64,000 nt of DNA, from assembly GCA_958298945.1 (NCBI GenBank), contig OY282609.1, positions 41,740,954 to 41,804,953 of the forward strand. Direction: 5' to 3'. A program made the position numbers and the translations under genes. The DNA comes from Atherix ibis. Its lineage: Eukaryota; Arthropoda; Insecta; Diptera; Athericidae. The notes beneath the pieces were generated by a model. That model had not been told where the DNA came from. It saw only the letters and a list, made by a program, of their open reading frames with translations, and ran no database searches. Shown one piece after another: positions 11,526 to 23,797 of this stretch; within the stretch, counting starts at the first letter, position 1; every line of letters starts with the position of its first letter.

Positions 11526-13085
11526 AAAATTGTTACTAGCCTCTCCGCTATTATTATTGCCATCTGATTCGGTATTGCAAACACGTCTGGCCATATCGTC
11601 AAGTAGTCTATCACTATGAGTATGTACCAGTGTACGCTTTGCGTTGTAGGAAAAGATCTCACTACGTTCAGTGCTATCCTTTTCTATGGACCATCCGTGC
11701 TTCTTATGTGTGACTCTTTTAGATATGCATAGCTCTGGACTCGTGGCACCAATATTTGACATTAACATGACAGGTAATCCAATAAGACCGCTGATAAATC
11801 TTCAAGAAAGTTTTCTTCACTCTAAGATGTCCTCCAGAAATGCCATCGTGGCACAGCTATAACATGTGTACTATCACTGCTTTTGCTAACAAAATTGGCA
11901 AATAATTTCCCTGTGGGTTTTCCCATTTATGCAGCTTCATGCCATTCTAAAATCGGCTTCAAATCTCCATACTCCTCCTATGTATGTCGCACAACATTGT
12001 CCCTCTATTTATCACAAGACCACGCATTTTTATGCTTCTTTCAACCTTGACTTCTTTATTCTCTTGACAAATAGAATGTTTACAATCATTTATACAAGGT
12101 CTCCTCGATAAATCATCCACATTACCATGCGATTTACTTCTACGATGTTCTACAGAGCAAAATCGTACTCTTGTAATTGATCGATCCAGTGTACAAGCTA
12201 CCCTTTAGTATTTTTGAAGCGGAGCAACCCCTTTAATGCAGCATGTTCTACCAAGAAGATAATTGCTAAAATGTCGGAGTATTTTTATCACAGTGAGTAA
12301 CTGTCTTCGGATGACGCAATAGTTCGTCTCCGGTTTGGAGATACCCGTATTATTAGCATCTATGTCGAAGATGAATTCATTTACGTTGTCCGTATAATCC
12401 AAGATAAGTGTATTACACAGACATTGCTTTAGTTCTTGGAAAGGTTCGTCATATTTTTCGTTATAGTTAAATTGAGATCTATCTTCTGCAAACTGATATA
12501 TTGATCTTGCAATATCCCCAAAATTGTGTATGGAACTTCAATAGTACGAGCACAAACCGATAAATGCCCGCACCTCAGTCTAATTCCTTGGTATCGGCCA
12601 ACTAGTTTTATTATTTTTATAATACACATTTACTATATTATTGAATTTTGTGATTAGCTTTCGCTTTCTCTGACTTACTCACAGATTTCATTTTTATTCT
12701 TATTTTTCAGGTTCTTTTGCTTTCTATTTACGTTAATTCATTTTATATTTTCCTACAACCCTTCTACATATATTTTTAATTATTATTAATTCACTGGTAT
12801 TTTAATCATTAATATTATTATTTCTTAGAATTTAAAAATTTAATTAAGTCTTATTTATTATTAAATAGAGGCACTTCCAACAATATTACGAGCCAATGAA
12901 ATGCCGAGAAAATGGATAAGTAATTTCAAAACTGCTTCCTTTGGGGATGCCTAAGAAAGAATAAGTAATATCAAGACTGCTTCCAAAATGGCTCTCTCTC
13001 CTCATTCTCTATTACGCCTATTTTTCTTTCCTCCCCATGGAATTTTTTACCCAATTATATATTACACTTTCCATTCCCTAGTATA
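11526..13085 (-). pseudogene. Minus-strand gypsy pol relic, unit A (RT thumb to integrase edge)
   Basis: Near-identical to 16235-17790. Read on the minus strand from about 12630 it gives VRAFIGLCSYYR-like RT thumb sequence and an FQELKQCLCNT..LDYTDN.NEFIFDIDA RNase H block. Next come RRQLLTVIKILRHFSNYLLGR and CTLDRSITRVRFCSVEHR.SKSHGNVDDLSRRPC (family: YDF.I.Hr.G..H.NADALSRRPC). It runs on into MSNIGATSPELCISKRVTHKKHG, leading toward integrase. Multiple frame changes and stops. The integrase core present in unit B is missing here: homology jumps at 11526 straight into the minisatellite, a deletion of roughly 1.12 kb relative to unit B. Confidence 0.7.
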
Positions 13086-15435
13086 TTTTTAGTAGAAATT
13101 TTAGTAGAAATTTTCAGTAGAATTGTTTAGTAGAAATTTACAGTAGAAATTTTCGGTAGAAATTTCCAGTTGAAATTTCAGTAGAAATTTTTAGTTGCAA
13201 TTTTTAGTAGGAATTTTCAGAAGAAATTTTCTTTAGAAATTTTTAGTAGAAATTTTCAGTAGAAATTTTCAGTAGAAATATTCTTTAAACATTTTAGTAG
13301 AAAGTTGCAGTAGATATTTAGTATAAATTTTTAGAAAAAAATTTCAGTAGAAATTTTTAATAGAAATTTTCAGTAGAAATTTTCAGTAGATATTTTCTCT
13401 AGAAATTTTCAGTAGGTTTTCAGAAGAAATGTTAGTAGAAAATTTTAGTATATAGAAATATTTATTAGAAATTTTCGGTAGACATTTTAGTAGAAATTTT
13501 CATTAGAAATTGTCAGTAGAAGTCTCCAGCCGCATTTTAAGTGGAATTTTTCAGTAGAAATTTTCAGCAGAAATTTTCAGGAAGTTTTTAGTAGAAATTT
13601 TCAGTAGAAATTTTCAGTAGGAATTTTCAGTAGAAACTTTCAGTTGAAACTTTCAGTAGAAACTTTCAGTAGAAACTTTCAGTAGAAACTTTCAGTACAA
13701 ACTTTCAGTACAAACTTTCAGGAGAAACTTTCAGTAGAAATTCTCAGTAGAAATTTTCAGTAGAAATTATCAGTAGAAATTTACAGTTGAACTTTTTAAT
13801 AGAAATTTCAGTAGACATTTTCAGTGAAATTTTCAGTAGAAATTTTTAGTAGAAATTTCCAGTAGAAATTTTCAGTATAAACGTTTATTAGAAATTATCA
13901 GTAGAAATTTTCAGTAGAAGTTTTCAGTAGAAAATTTCAGTACAAACTTTCAGGAGAAACTTTCAGTAGAAATTCTCAGTAGAAATAATCAGTAGAATTT
14001 TTGAGTAGAATTTTTCAGAAGAAATTTTCATTAGAAATTATCAGTAGAAATTGTCAGTGGAAATTTTCAGTAGAAGTTTCAGGCAGCAATTTAAGTGGAT
14101 TTTTCAGTAGAAATTTTTCAGCAGAAATTATCAGGAAATTTTCAGTAGAAATTTTCAGTAGGAATTTCAGTAGAAATTTTCAGTAGAAATTTTCAGTAGA
14201 AATTTTCAGTAGAAATTTCTAGTAGAAATTTTCAGTATAAACGTTTATTAGAAATTATCAGTAGAAGTTTTCAGTAGAAATTTTCAGTAGAAATTTTCAG
14301 TAGAAGTTTTCAGTAGAAATGTTTATTAGAAATTTTCGGTAGAAATATTAGTAGAAATTTTCAGTAGAATTGTTTAGTAGAAATTTTTAGCAGAATTTTC
14401 AGTATAAATTTTCGGTCAAAATTTTCAGTATTATTTTTCAGTAGAAAATTTCAGTAGAAATAATCAGTAGAAATTTTCAGTAGAATTTTTCAGAAGAAAT
14501 TTTCATTCGAAATTTTCAGTAGAAATTGTCAGTGGAAATTTTCAGTAGAAGTTTCCAGCAGCATTTTAAGTGGATTTTTCAGTAGAAATTTTCAGCAGAA
14601 ATTATCAGGAAATTTTCAGTAGAAATTTTCAGTAGAAATTTTCAGTAGGAATTTCAGTGGAAATTTTCAGTAGAAATTTTCAGTAGAAACTTGCAGTAGA
14701 TATTTTCATTCGAAATTTTTAGTATAATTTTTCAGTTGAAATTTTCAGCAGAAACAATCAGTAGAAATTTTCAGTAGAAATTTTCATTAGAAATTTTCAG
14801 TAGAAAATGTCAGTAGAAATTTTCAGTTGAAATTTTCTGTTGAAATTTCTAATAGAAATTTTCAGTAGAAATTTTCAGAAGAAATTATCAGTAGAAATTT
14901 TCAGGAGAAATTTCCAGTAGAAATTTTCAGTATAAACGTTAGAAATTATCAGTAGAAATTTTCAGTAGAAATTTTCAGTAGACATTTTCAGTAGAAATTT
15001 TTAGCAGAAATTTTTAGTAGAAATTTTCAGTAGAAATTTTCAGTAGAAACTTTCAGTTGAATAATTTACCAGAAATTTTTAGTAGAAATTTTTAGTTAAA
15101 ATTTTCACTAGAAATTTTAAGCAGAAATTTTAAGTAGAAATTTTCAGTTGCTATTTTCAGTAGGAATTTTCAGAAGAAATTTTTTTTAGAAATTTTTAGT
15201 AGAAATTTTCAGTAGAAATTTTCATTAGAAATTTTCTTTAAAAATTTAGTAGAAAATTTCAGTAAATATTTAGTAGAAATTTTCAGTGGAAATTTTCCGT
15301 AGAAATTTTCAGTAGAAATTTTCAGTAGAAATAATCAGTAGAAATTTTCTTTAAGTGGAATTTTTTAGTAGACATTTTCAGCAGAAATTTTCAGGAAGTT
15401 TTCAGTAGAAATTTTCAGTAGAATTTTTCAGTAGG
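13086..15435 (+). repeat. 13-bp minisatellite array 2
   Basis: Same TTTTCAGTAGAAA unit as array 1, and long stretches match array 1 including rare variants (for example CTTTAAACATTTTAGTAGAA at 9750 and 13283, and the GTATATAGAAATATTTATTAG block). The offset to array 1 is 3,559 bp at the start and 3,533 bp after 26 bp, i.e. two units, were lost or gained. It therefore arose by duplication of array 1 with its flank rather than by independent expansion. Confidence 0.95.
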
Positions 15436-15670
15436 AATTTTCAGTGGTATTTTTCAAGACGAAAATACAGTGGTATTTTTCTAGAGGAATATTCAGTGGT
15501 ATTTTTAAAGAAGAATATTCAGTGGTATTTTTCAAGAAGAATATTCAGTGGTATTTTTAAAGAGGAATATTCAGTGTTATTTTTCAAGAGGAATATTCAG
15601 TGGTATTTTTCAAGAGGAATGTTCAGTGGTATTTTTCAAGAGGAATATTCACTGGTATTTTTCAATGGTA
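15436..15670 (+). repeat. 26-bp tandem repeat (double 13-mer)
   Basis: Eight or so units of about 26 bp (ATTCAGTGGTATTTTTCAAG + AGGAAT), each resembling two diverged 13-bp minisatellite units. It sits exactly at the end of the gypsy pol frame: on the minus strand the last pol residues run into the repeat. It links the retroelement's 3' end to the large minisatellite. Confidence 0.85.
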
Positions 15671-17790
15671 TTTTTCCGTGTAACTTTTCAAGAAGTCGGA
15701 ATGAGTCATCCCAACTAGCCTGCAATTTCGATGACAGCCAAACCAAAGATCTATCTTCGAATTCTACAGTTATACTACTATGATCGTAACGAGTCTTCAT
15801 CCTATTACCAGCCCGTAGTCCACCATATCGTACCAGAGAACGAATGGCATTCGATTTCTCTCTCAAATTCAATGTATACTCTGTTATATCACTTAATGTT
15901 TCTGGCGGAGTTCCAGTAAGTAGATCCACTGGCAGTCGCAGTTCTCTTCCAAAGTTGGATTTACCGGTGTTACTGAGGTAATCTCTTATATCGCCGCTCT
16001 ATACGAGAGAAGGAATAGGAGTATATGTTGATCGCCAAGTTTGATTGAATCGTTCTACTATTCCATTCGATTGACGATTTTTGTGAACTCTCGTAAGCTC
16101 GTGATCTCCCGGTTGTCCAAGTTTTGTGAACTCTCGTAAGCTGGCATATTTCTTTGAACAATGGAGACTCAACATTTTTTTCTTGATCACTGTGAATTTT
16201 CACACGAACTCCAAACCGTAAAATACTTCTGTTACTAGCCTCTCCGCTATTATTATTGCCATCTGATTCCGTATTGCAAACACCTCTGGCCATATCGTCA
16301 AGTAGTCTATCACTATGAGTATGTACCAGTGTACGCTTTGCGTTGTAGGAAAAGATCTCACTACGTTCAGTGCTATCCTTTTCTATGGACCATCCGTGCT
16401 TCTTATGTGTGACTCTTTTAGATATGCATAGCTCTGGACTCGTGGCACCAATATTTGACATTAACATGACAGGTAATCCAATAAGACCGCTGATGAATCT
16501 TCAAGAAAGTTTTCTTCACTCTAAGATGTCCTCCAGAAATGCCATCGTGGCACAGCTATAACATGTGTACTATCACTGCTTTTGCTAACAAAATTGGCAA
16601 ATAATTTTCCTGTGGGTTTTCCCATTTATGCAGCTTCATGCCATTCTAAAATCGGCTTCAAATCTCCATACTCCTCCTATGTATGTCGCACAACATTGTC
16701 CCTCTATTTATCACAAGACCACACATTTTTATGCTTATTTCAACCTTGACTTCTTTATTCTCTTGACAAATAGAATGTTTACAATCATTTATACAAGGTC
16801 TCCTCGATAAATCATCCACATTACCATGCGATTTACTTCTACGATGTTCTACAGAGCAAAATCGTACTCTTGTAATTGATCGATCCAGTGTACAAGCTAC
16901 CCTTTAGTATTTTTGAAGCGGAGCAACCCCTTTAATGCAGCATGTTCTACCAAGAAGATAATTGCTAAAATGTCGGAGTATTTTTATCACAGTGAGTAAC
17001 TGTCTTCGGATGACGCAATAGTTCGTCTCCGGTTTGGAGATACCCGTATTATTAGCATCTATGTCGAAGATGAATTCATTTACGTTGTCCGTATAATCCA
17101 AGATAAGTGTATTACACAGACATTGCTTTAGTTCTTGGAAAGGTTCGTCATATTTTTCGTTATAGTTAAATTGAGATCTATCTTCTGCAAACTGATATAT
17201 TGATCTTGCAATATCCCCAAAATTGTGTATGGAACTTCAATAGTACGAGCACAAACCGATAAATGCCCGCACCTCAGTCTAATTCCTTGGTATCGGCCAA
17301 CTAGTTTTATTATTTTTATAATACACATTTACTATATTATTGAATTTTGTGATTAGCTTTCGCTTTCTCTGACTTACTCACAGATTTCATTTTTATTCTT
17401 ATTTTTCAGGTTCTTTTGCTTTCTATTTACGTTAATTCATTTTATATTTTCCTACAACCCTTCTACATATATTTTTAATTATTATTAATTCACTGGTATT
17501 TTAATCATTAATATTATTATTTCTTAGAATTTAAAAATTTAATTAAGTCTTATTTATTATTAAATAGAGGCACTTCCAACAATATTACGAGCCAATGAAA
17601 TGCCAAGAAAATGGATAAGTAATATCAAAACTGCTTCCTTTGGGGATGCCTAAGAAAGAATAAGTAATATCAAGACTGCTTCCAAAATGGCTCTCTCTCC
17701 TCATTCTCTATTACGCCTACTTTTCTTTCCTCCCCATGGAATTTTTTCCCCAATTATATATTGCACTTTCCATTCCCTAGTATACCCCTT
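15640..17790 (-). pseudogene. Minus-strand gypsy pol relic, unit B (RT thumb, RNase H, integrase)
   Basis: The longer copy of the 11.5-13.1 kb unit. Minus strand, 17330 down to 16235: RT thumb, RNase H and linker as in unit A. From 16235 to 15970 comes the integrase core: VRVKIHSDQEKNVESPLFKEICQ (family HSDQGrNFES.LFkelc), then QSNGIVERFNQT (family QSdGmVERfNrTl). A 21-bp block (TTTTGTGAACTCTCGTAAGCT) is duplicated 43 bp apart at 16079 and 16122 and shifts the frame between these motifs. From 15929 to 15640 comes the integrase C-terminal domain, with DLLTGTPPE, RMKTRYD, DRSLVWL and SKLQASWDDSFRLLEKL. This last part is a 97-codon open stretch. Pseudogene. Confidence 0.8.
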
Positions 17791-18050
17791 TTCCCTCACT
17801 ATAATTCCGCAATGCTAGCCTGTAAGCATGCGCCCTTACTCCTTTATCTTCTGGATAATCGGCTTTATTCAGATCCATCTCTCTGTCTACATTAATAAAA
17901 ATTATTTTAGTTTTTTTCCACCAACACCAAACCGCCTGACTCTTTAAGTTTAGTCAAGCAACCATCACAAATGGCCGCCAATACGGGGCCCAAAGGATTC
18001 AAGAGTGGCAATTGCTTCGAAAGTACAAGAGTGTGTTTTAGTGAACTGCT
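17791..18050. other. Non-coding flank of unit B
   Basis: No gene. A block at 17790-17880 (ATTCCGCAATGCTAGCCTGTAAGCATGC..) resembles 19380-19440, indicating that a further diverged copy of this flank lies downstream. Confidence 0.4.
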
Positions 18051-18600
18051 CGCCTCGCTATAGTTGATCATGTTTGTAGTAAATGGCGGAAGCCGCCCTG
18101 AGAATACAAGAGTTGGTTAGCTATTCGTCTCGGTGGGCGAGTTCTCGAAAATCGAAATTTCTCGAGCTCCTGGGAAGACGCTTGTAAGTCTGGTGGTTAC
18201 CCTGAAAGACTCGGAATTTTATATGTGTCGAATTTTCCTGTACAATTTACCTTGTCTCCAGATAAGCTTACAACATCCATAGTGATGAAGTGGTATGTCT
18301 CATTATCTTGATAATACGAGAGTTGGTTCTTAATGGCTACTCGGCTCGGTATACTCATATGAGCGCATTTGACTCTACCAGGAGTTCATCCTTAATATAT
18401 CATAATTCCCAATACTGGCAATTCCTACCTTTATCCGGGTTCCTGTTTATTTAAATTTCACATTGAGATATATAGACAGATATATATATCTGTTAATTGA
18501 AATTTCATATTGAGATATATAGAGGACTTGCTGCTCAGCTGATGTATAGTGAGCCGATCGAAACTCAGTAATGCGGGAGTGTAAGTATTATGTTCCTATG
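18050..18600 (+). repeat. LTR-like block, inverted relative to 44917-45180
   Basis: Two blocks recur on the opposite strand at 45 kb: ACTTGCTGCTCAGCT....GCGATC near 18535, and the region around 18300-18420 with GAGTTGGTT..T, GTATA and AATTCCTACCTTTAT. Length and position suggest an LTR or untranslated region. Terminal dinucleotides were not resolved, so the boundaries are approximate. Confidence 0.45.
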
Positions 18601-19055
18601 TATATATATTGAAATAGAAACTAATTTTGTTTTAAAAAGTTTATTAAATTTCTTTTAGCACAAACTGATAAATTTTATCATATATTATGACTAATATTTA
18701 AACTGCACTTTAGGCATATGTATATAAATCTCTTTTAGTTCTAATACGAGTTAAAAGTAAATAATTAGTACAAAAAGATCAAAAACGAAAATAAGCCATG
18801 ATTTTTTGTATAAGGAACGTGCAAAAAAGTTTATAGAATTTATTTCACAATAATAATTTTTTAAGGTATATATTGTAACGACATTTTGTTCGCATTATTT
18901 TTTGTCAGACTTTTTTTCTTGTAAGAATAAGTAAAGAAAAGTACAATATATTTTATAAGTCAATCATGGACTAACGAAACAAATTATTATCACTTTACCT
19001 GGTCTTGTATCATTACAGATCGTCTCGTGAACCATCAGCTGAGCTTATCAAGCTA
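18601..19055. other. No feature recognised
   Basis: AT-rich sequence without coding or repeat signal that I can support. Confidence 0.3.
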
Positions 19056-19470
19056 AGTTGTCGAAAAAATAGCGACACTTCCAATATCATGACAAGGCAA
19101 TAAAGCACCAAAGGCAGTTTTGGTAATGGCCAGGAAGAAGCAAGTAACATCTAGACTCCTTCCAAAATGGCCCTCTCTCCTCAATCCCTATCACACCCAA
19201 TTTTTCCTTTTTTCCATAAAATTTTTTATTTTTTACATTTTATCGTGACTTTTTCATTTTCAAGCCTGCCTTCTTTCTCCTCTGACGAAATTTACACGTT
19301 GGTATCTCCAGCATAAATAACCTGGGCATGAATCATGTATGTTTGTTATGTATGAGTGCGGAGGCCATAGTAATAAGTTAAATAACCCCCTACAACTCTG
19401 GAATGCTATGTTACAAGTATGCTCTGACACTCCCTCGTCTTCTGGAGAATCTGGTGTGAATATGCGGACT
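19056..19470 (+). repeat. Third, older copy of the unit A/B flank
   Basis: The stretch with GACACTTCCAATAT, AAGTAACATC.AGACT.CTTCC and AAAATGGCC.TCTCTCCTCA parallels 12870-13050 and 17570-17760 but is much more diverged. This shows the flank existed as a dispersed repeat before the recent tandem duplication. Confidence 0.55.
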
Positions 19471-21390
19471 TCACATCCGCAGTTTAAAAAAAAAATTAAC
19501 TTTTAATTCAAAGTTGGAACACGCATATTATGTTTTTAATAGATGATTCTGCATGTGAAAGTAGATTTCTATGAACTCGTACAGCTCTAAAACTAGTTTT
19601 TATTAAAGATAACTGTGTTATCTTCTTCTTCTTCAGTTTCGGCATCTGCCCTTTCACTTCTCCTTAAAATAGTTCCTTTTCACTTCTCCTAAAATTGTAT
19701 TTTCTCGTATATTATTTACCCCTATTACACTTATTTTATTTACTTATTATAGTGTTTATTTATTTGTTTTACTTTTTCACTATCAAGAAAGAGCATTTTT
19801 AAAAAAAACTTGTTTTATATATGTTGTAACTGTTCCACTTCTTTTAGTTACTTATTATAGTTTTTATATTATAATTAATTAAAAGACGAAAAAACTTACA
19901 CTAAGAAAATAAAATTGGTAAATACAAGACCACGACCATCTCCGCACGAGGTGAGTATCCAAGAGAGCTCTCCATCGGATATTTTCTACCTTCCTGTCGA
20001 TGCATCGCTTTTATAGTTTCTGCGATGCGTAGTGGTCGCGGCATGTATTCTTCAGCTGGCGAGACCACCAACTCGTATCCGACTATTTATTACTTTGGAG
20101 TTCATCAAAATGTTCCACTCAGCACCTTAGTAACAACCGTCTACGCCTGATACGGTTTCTCCCTATATTTTTCGACTTTAAAGGCCTATTCGTTCTCCCA
20201 GTTTTTTTTTATATGCGAATCCTTCTTTCGACTCTTTGCAGTTCCCATAATTCTTTACGCGTGTTCTCGTTCTCTGTGAATTCAGTATGCCGTATTCTTT
20301 TGTGCTCTTGTTCGCTTGTAACCATCTTTATAACAGCTGTTCCGATTCTCTTTCCGGCAAGGGTTTAGTACTTTTCCGGCCATACCAATAATAGTGCCGT
20401 TTAGGTCTTTGCAGGCCTTTTCAATACCTACTTCATCTCCACGATTTGCGTTTCCGACTTCTGCATCCATCTAACATTCATACTTCGTATGACGTATGTC
20501 TAGCAGGTCATTCACTTTGAGTCAAACCTTTTGTTCGCCTCTGTTGGCAAAGGTGGTATTCGGGCTCGGATCACCACGTAACCAAGTTAGTCATCCAAGA
20601 CATCGTTAGCTTCCCTAAATATCTTCCTGCAGTAACAAGGAACTTCCAAATATTCTTTCATTTGCTGCTACTAACTGGATTGTTTGCAATCCATTATCAT
20701 TGGTACTATCATGTTAGCTTCGAATGCCGACATATCGCTTGTATACGTGCTCCCTTACTATCTTGCTGGTAAAGTTTCCACTCTATATTCCATGTTATGC
20801 TAGGACGTTAGCCTGGTACTTTGATAGAATATCATCTTATAGCTCAGCAGCTTCGGATCTATTTAGGAAGCGAAAAGTACATGAGAAAAATGTATTCTTC
20901 AAATGATTGGACGGTATTTTGCAAGCATGAATTCATTTATTCAGGGGTTTAGTAGTTCAATACATTATAATTTCGTAAATATTAATTCTCTATTATTAAA
21001 ACTATCGGGTGGCTCTTGCATATACCAAATACAAAAGAAGCAGCATTTATTTCAAATCCACTCGTGCTCGCACTTAATTTCGTATCCCATTCACAGAGGT
21101 GAAGCGCCCACACTGTGTCAAGATTTAAAGAAAATTCTTAAAACTGTTGCTGAAATCTTTATTTTTTTAATCAAACATTTATTGTGTGAAAACCTATAAT
21201 TTTAACATATAAATATACAGTGCGATTAACATTTACATTTTAAATTTATTAACGAACACGAAAACATTTCTTGCACTATTAAAATTTGTTTTCCCCAAAT
21301 TTTCCGTCCACATACTGAGTTTTCAAAACACCATTGCTTACATGTTATATTAAAGAATACCTGGATGTGCCCGGACATCAAATATGCACG
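19471..21390. other. Unrecognised sequence, perhaps gag-like debris
   Basis: From 19920 to 20720 base composition is more balanced than the surroundings, and minus-strand frames are longer (62 codons at 20282-20470, rich in Lys/Arg/Asn). They show no motif I can name. As the segment lies upstream, on the minus strand, of a minus-strand gypsy pol, degraded gag is possible. The rest is AT-rich and anonymous. Confidence 0.25.
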
Positions 21391-21394
21391 TGTA

Positions 21395-21662
21395 ACAGTT
21401 CGGCTGAAAAGTTTATAAGGTAACACAGCCAAAATATTTTTTTTTGCAAAATTCATTTTTATTATTCAACATAGTTGCCTTCGAGGGCGATACAGCAATT
21501 ATAGCGATCTTCCAACTTTTCGATACCATTTTTATAGTACTCTTTCGGTTTTGCCTCAAAATAGGCCTCAGTTTCGGCAATCACTTCATCATCGGTCTTA
21601 AATTTCTTGCCAGCGAGCATTCTCTTGAGGTCTGCAAACAGGAAAAAGTCGCTGGGGGCCAG
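21395..21662 (-). mobile_element. Mariner copy 3, 3' terminal fragment
   Basis: Begins with the inverted repeat ACAGTTCGGCTGAAAAGTTT next to TA and reads, on the minus strand, the last about 65 residues of an irritans-type transposase from LAPSDFFLF to the family's terminal ALEGNYVE. It keeps the DDEVIAETEAYF segment, of which copies 1 and 2 have lost four residues, so it belongs to a different sublineage. It stops abruptly where the inverted gypsy tail starts. Confidence 0.9.
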
Positions 21663-21663
21663 C

Positions 21664-22322
21664 ATTTTTTGCTCTAAAATTGTTTTTTTATTTATTTAAT
21701 ACTATTTCTTACATTAAAATTGATTTTGCATATATATTTGTAATATACTGCTTATATAAAGATTATTTAATTAAGTTTACATAATATTTTATTTATATAT
21801 TTTATTACATATTTACATTTTAATTTTAATATTTGGAAAATTCTTATATTAAATAAATTCATTTATTCTTATATTTTTACGTAGTAAATTATTATACTCG
21901 TATTTTAATATTATATTTATTTTTATTTTTAATGTATCTTTGTTTTTATTTTCATTTATAATAGTTATGCTCTCTAGTATAATAAATATTATTTTATTTA
22001 ATTGGCTGTATTTTGTTTTAAATTATTATTATATATGGTTATCAACTTGTTTTTCATCTTAATTAATGATTTGACGCTGTCTAGTCGTACTATTTCATAG
22101 GTGCCATTATACGGACTCTCGCTTTTCTTACGATTACCTGACTAAAGGTAGATAAGATCTCTAACTTATAGCATAGAATGATTCATGTTTCTATATTTAT
22201 ATTATTTTTGACTTAGTTGCCTCTGAATAAGCTGTTGTTTCGCTATCATTAGTACCCTTCTTAGCTAGACTTTTAATTCTTTGACATAATCACCAGTATT
22301 ATATAATACAATCTCGTTAGTT
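21664..22322 (-). repeat. Inverted copy of element A's tail
   Basis: Reverse complement of 7997-8658, including the junction with the mariner 3' end. Shared sequence on both sides of the junction shows that the two loci descend from one gypsy element into which a mariner had inserted. Confidence 0.9.
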
Positions 22323-22324
22323 TA

Positions 22325-23605
22325 ACAGTTCGGCTGAAAAGTTTAGAACATAACACAGTAGAAATATTTTTTTTTGCAAAATTCATTTTTATTATTCAAC
22401 ATAGTTTCCTTCGAGGGCGATACAGCGATTATAGCGATTTTCCAACTTTTTGATACCATTTTTATAGTACTCTTTCGGTTTTGCCTCAAAATAGGCCTCA
22501 GTTTCATCATAGGTCTTAAATTTCTTGCCAGCGAGCATTCTCTTGAGGTCTGCAAACAGGAAAAAGTCGCTGGGGGCCAGATCTGGAGAATACGGTGGAT
22601 GGGGAAGCAATTCGTAGCCCAATTCATTGAGTTTGACCATCGTTTTCATCGACTTGTGACACGGTGCATTGTCTTGGTGCAACAACACTTTTTTCTTCTT
22701 CAAATGAGGCCGTTTCTTAGCGATTTCTTTCTTCAAACGATCCAATAACGCTATATAATAGTCGCTGTTGATCGTCTGTCCCTTCTGGAGATAGTCAATG
22801 AATATTATACTATGCGCATCCCAAAATACAGACGCCATCACCTTGCCAGCCGACTGTTGCGTCTTTCCACGCTTTGGATTCGGTTCGTCGCTCGCTCTCC
22901 ACTCTGCCGACTGCCGATTGGACTCTGGAGTGAAGTGACGGAGCCATGTTTCATCCATTGTCACATATCGACGCAAAAATTCGGGTTAATTGCGCTTTAA
23001 CAGCTCCAAACACTGCTCAGAATCATCAACACGTTGTTGTTTTCGGTCCACAGTGAGCTCACGCGGCACCCATTTTGCACACAGCTTTCGCATGCCCAAA
23101 TATTCATGCACGATATGTCCAACACGCTCTTTCGATATCTTCAGAGTCTCAGCTATCTCGCTCAACTTCACTTTACTGTCATTTAAAATTATTTTGTGGA
23201 TTTTTTTGATGTTTTCTGCCGTAACCACCTCTTTTGGGCGTCCACTGCGTTCTGCATCAACTGTGCTCGTACGACCAGATCGAAATTGACGAAACCAATA
23301 TTCCACAGTTGAAATAGCTGGAGCAGAGTCCGGATAACGTTTGTCAAACCATGCTTTGGTTTCCACTGTATTTTTTTTCATCAAAAAGCAATGCTTTATC
23401 AATACACGAAATTCGTCTTTATCCATTTTTTTTTCAACAACAAAAGTTGCTCCACTCAAAATGCTATATCTCACGAACCAATCGAGCGATTGGTGTCAAA
23501 TTTTGACAGGAATCATTTGAAGCATGGTGCTTTGTGATAATTAAGTAGATTTTTGCAAGAGGCGCCATCTAGACGTCAACCTTATAAACTTTTCAGCCGA
23601 ACTGT
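22325..23605 (-). mobile_element. Mariner copy 2 (irritans subfamily), full length
   Basis: A complete 1,281-bp element: the inverted repeats ACAGTTCGGCTGAAAAGTTTA at both ends are flanked by TA dinucleotides (22323-22324 and 23606-23607), the expected mariner target duplication. It contains a transposase gene spoiled by one nonsense codon. Outside its 5' end the flank is not recognisable as gypsy pol, unlike the 3' flank. Confidence 0.95.
22392..23426 (-). pseudogene. Mariner copy 2 transposase with one premature stop
   Basis: Cut-and-paste transposase of the irritans subfamily. It starts at M-D-K-D-E-F-R-V (23426), matching the usual family start; an in-frame ATG 48 bp upstream exists but lies in the element's leader. 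N-terminal HTH pair, WVPREL linker and catalytic domain are all present. The DD34D triad is intact: Asp of MDETW, Asp of HQDNAPCH, Asp of SPDLAPSDFF. One in-frame TAA at 22986-22988 replaces the Glu codon found in copy 1 (after LLKRN). The same four-residue deletion as copy 1 lies behind KKFKTYD. Total 344 codons plus stop against about 348 in Himar1-type proteins. Inactive as it stands. Confidence 0.9.
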
Positions 23606-23797
23606 TATATGCAATATTCTGTCTAAATTATTGCAAAAGCAGCGATAAATGGTAATGCTTGTTTACTTTTTTTTGGATTTTTTATGTATATATGTATGAC
23701 ACCCACTGACATCGAGTTTTCGTAATAAAAATTTATTAAATTCCGAAAGCATAATTAATATTCATTTTAACTCATTTTTTCCAAAAAAAAATATAAT

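Noticed and set aside
9095..15435. CRISPR-like or coding repeat array
   Set aside because: Units are 13 bp head to tail without unique spacers, and the organism is a eukaryote. Open frames inside (for example 14001-14186) simply spell the repeat.
15496..15783. 95-codon plus-strand frame rich in F, S and R
   Set aside because: It is the 26-bp repeat read in one frame and then the antisense of the gypsy integrase C-terminus.
22374..22748. Plus-strand frames of 60-124 codons at 21.4-23.3 kb and their mirror images at 7.0-7.9 kb
   Set aside because: All are antisense shadows of mariner transposase.
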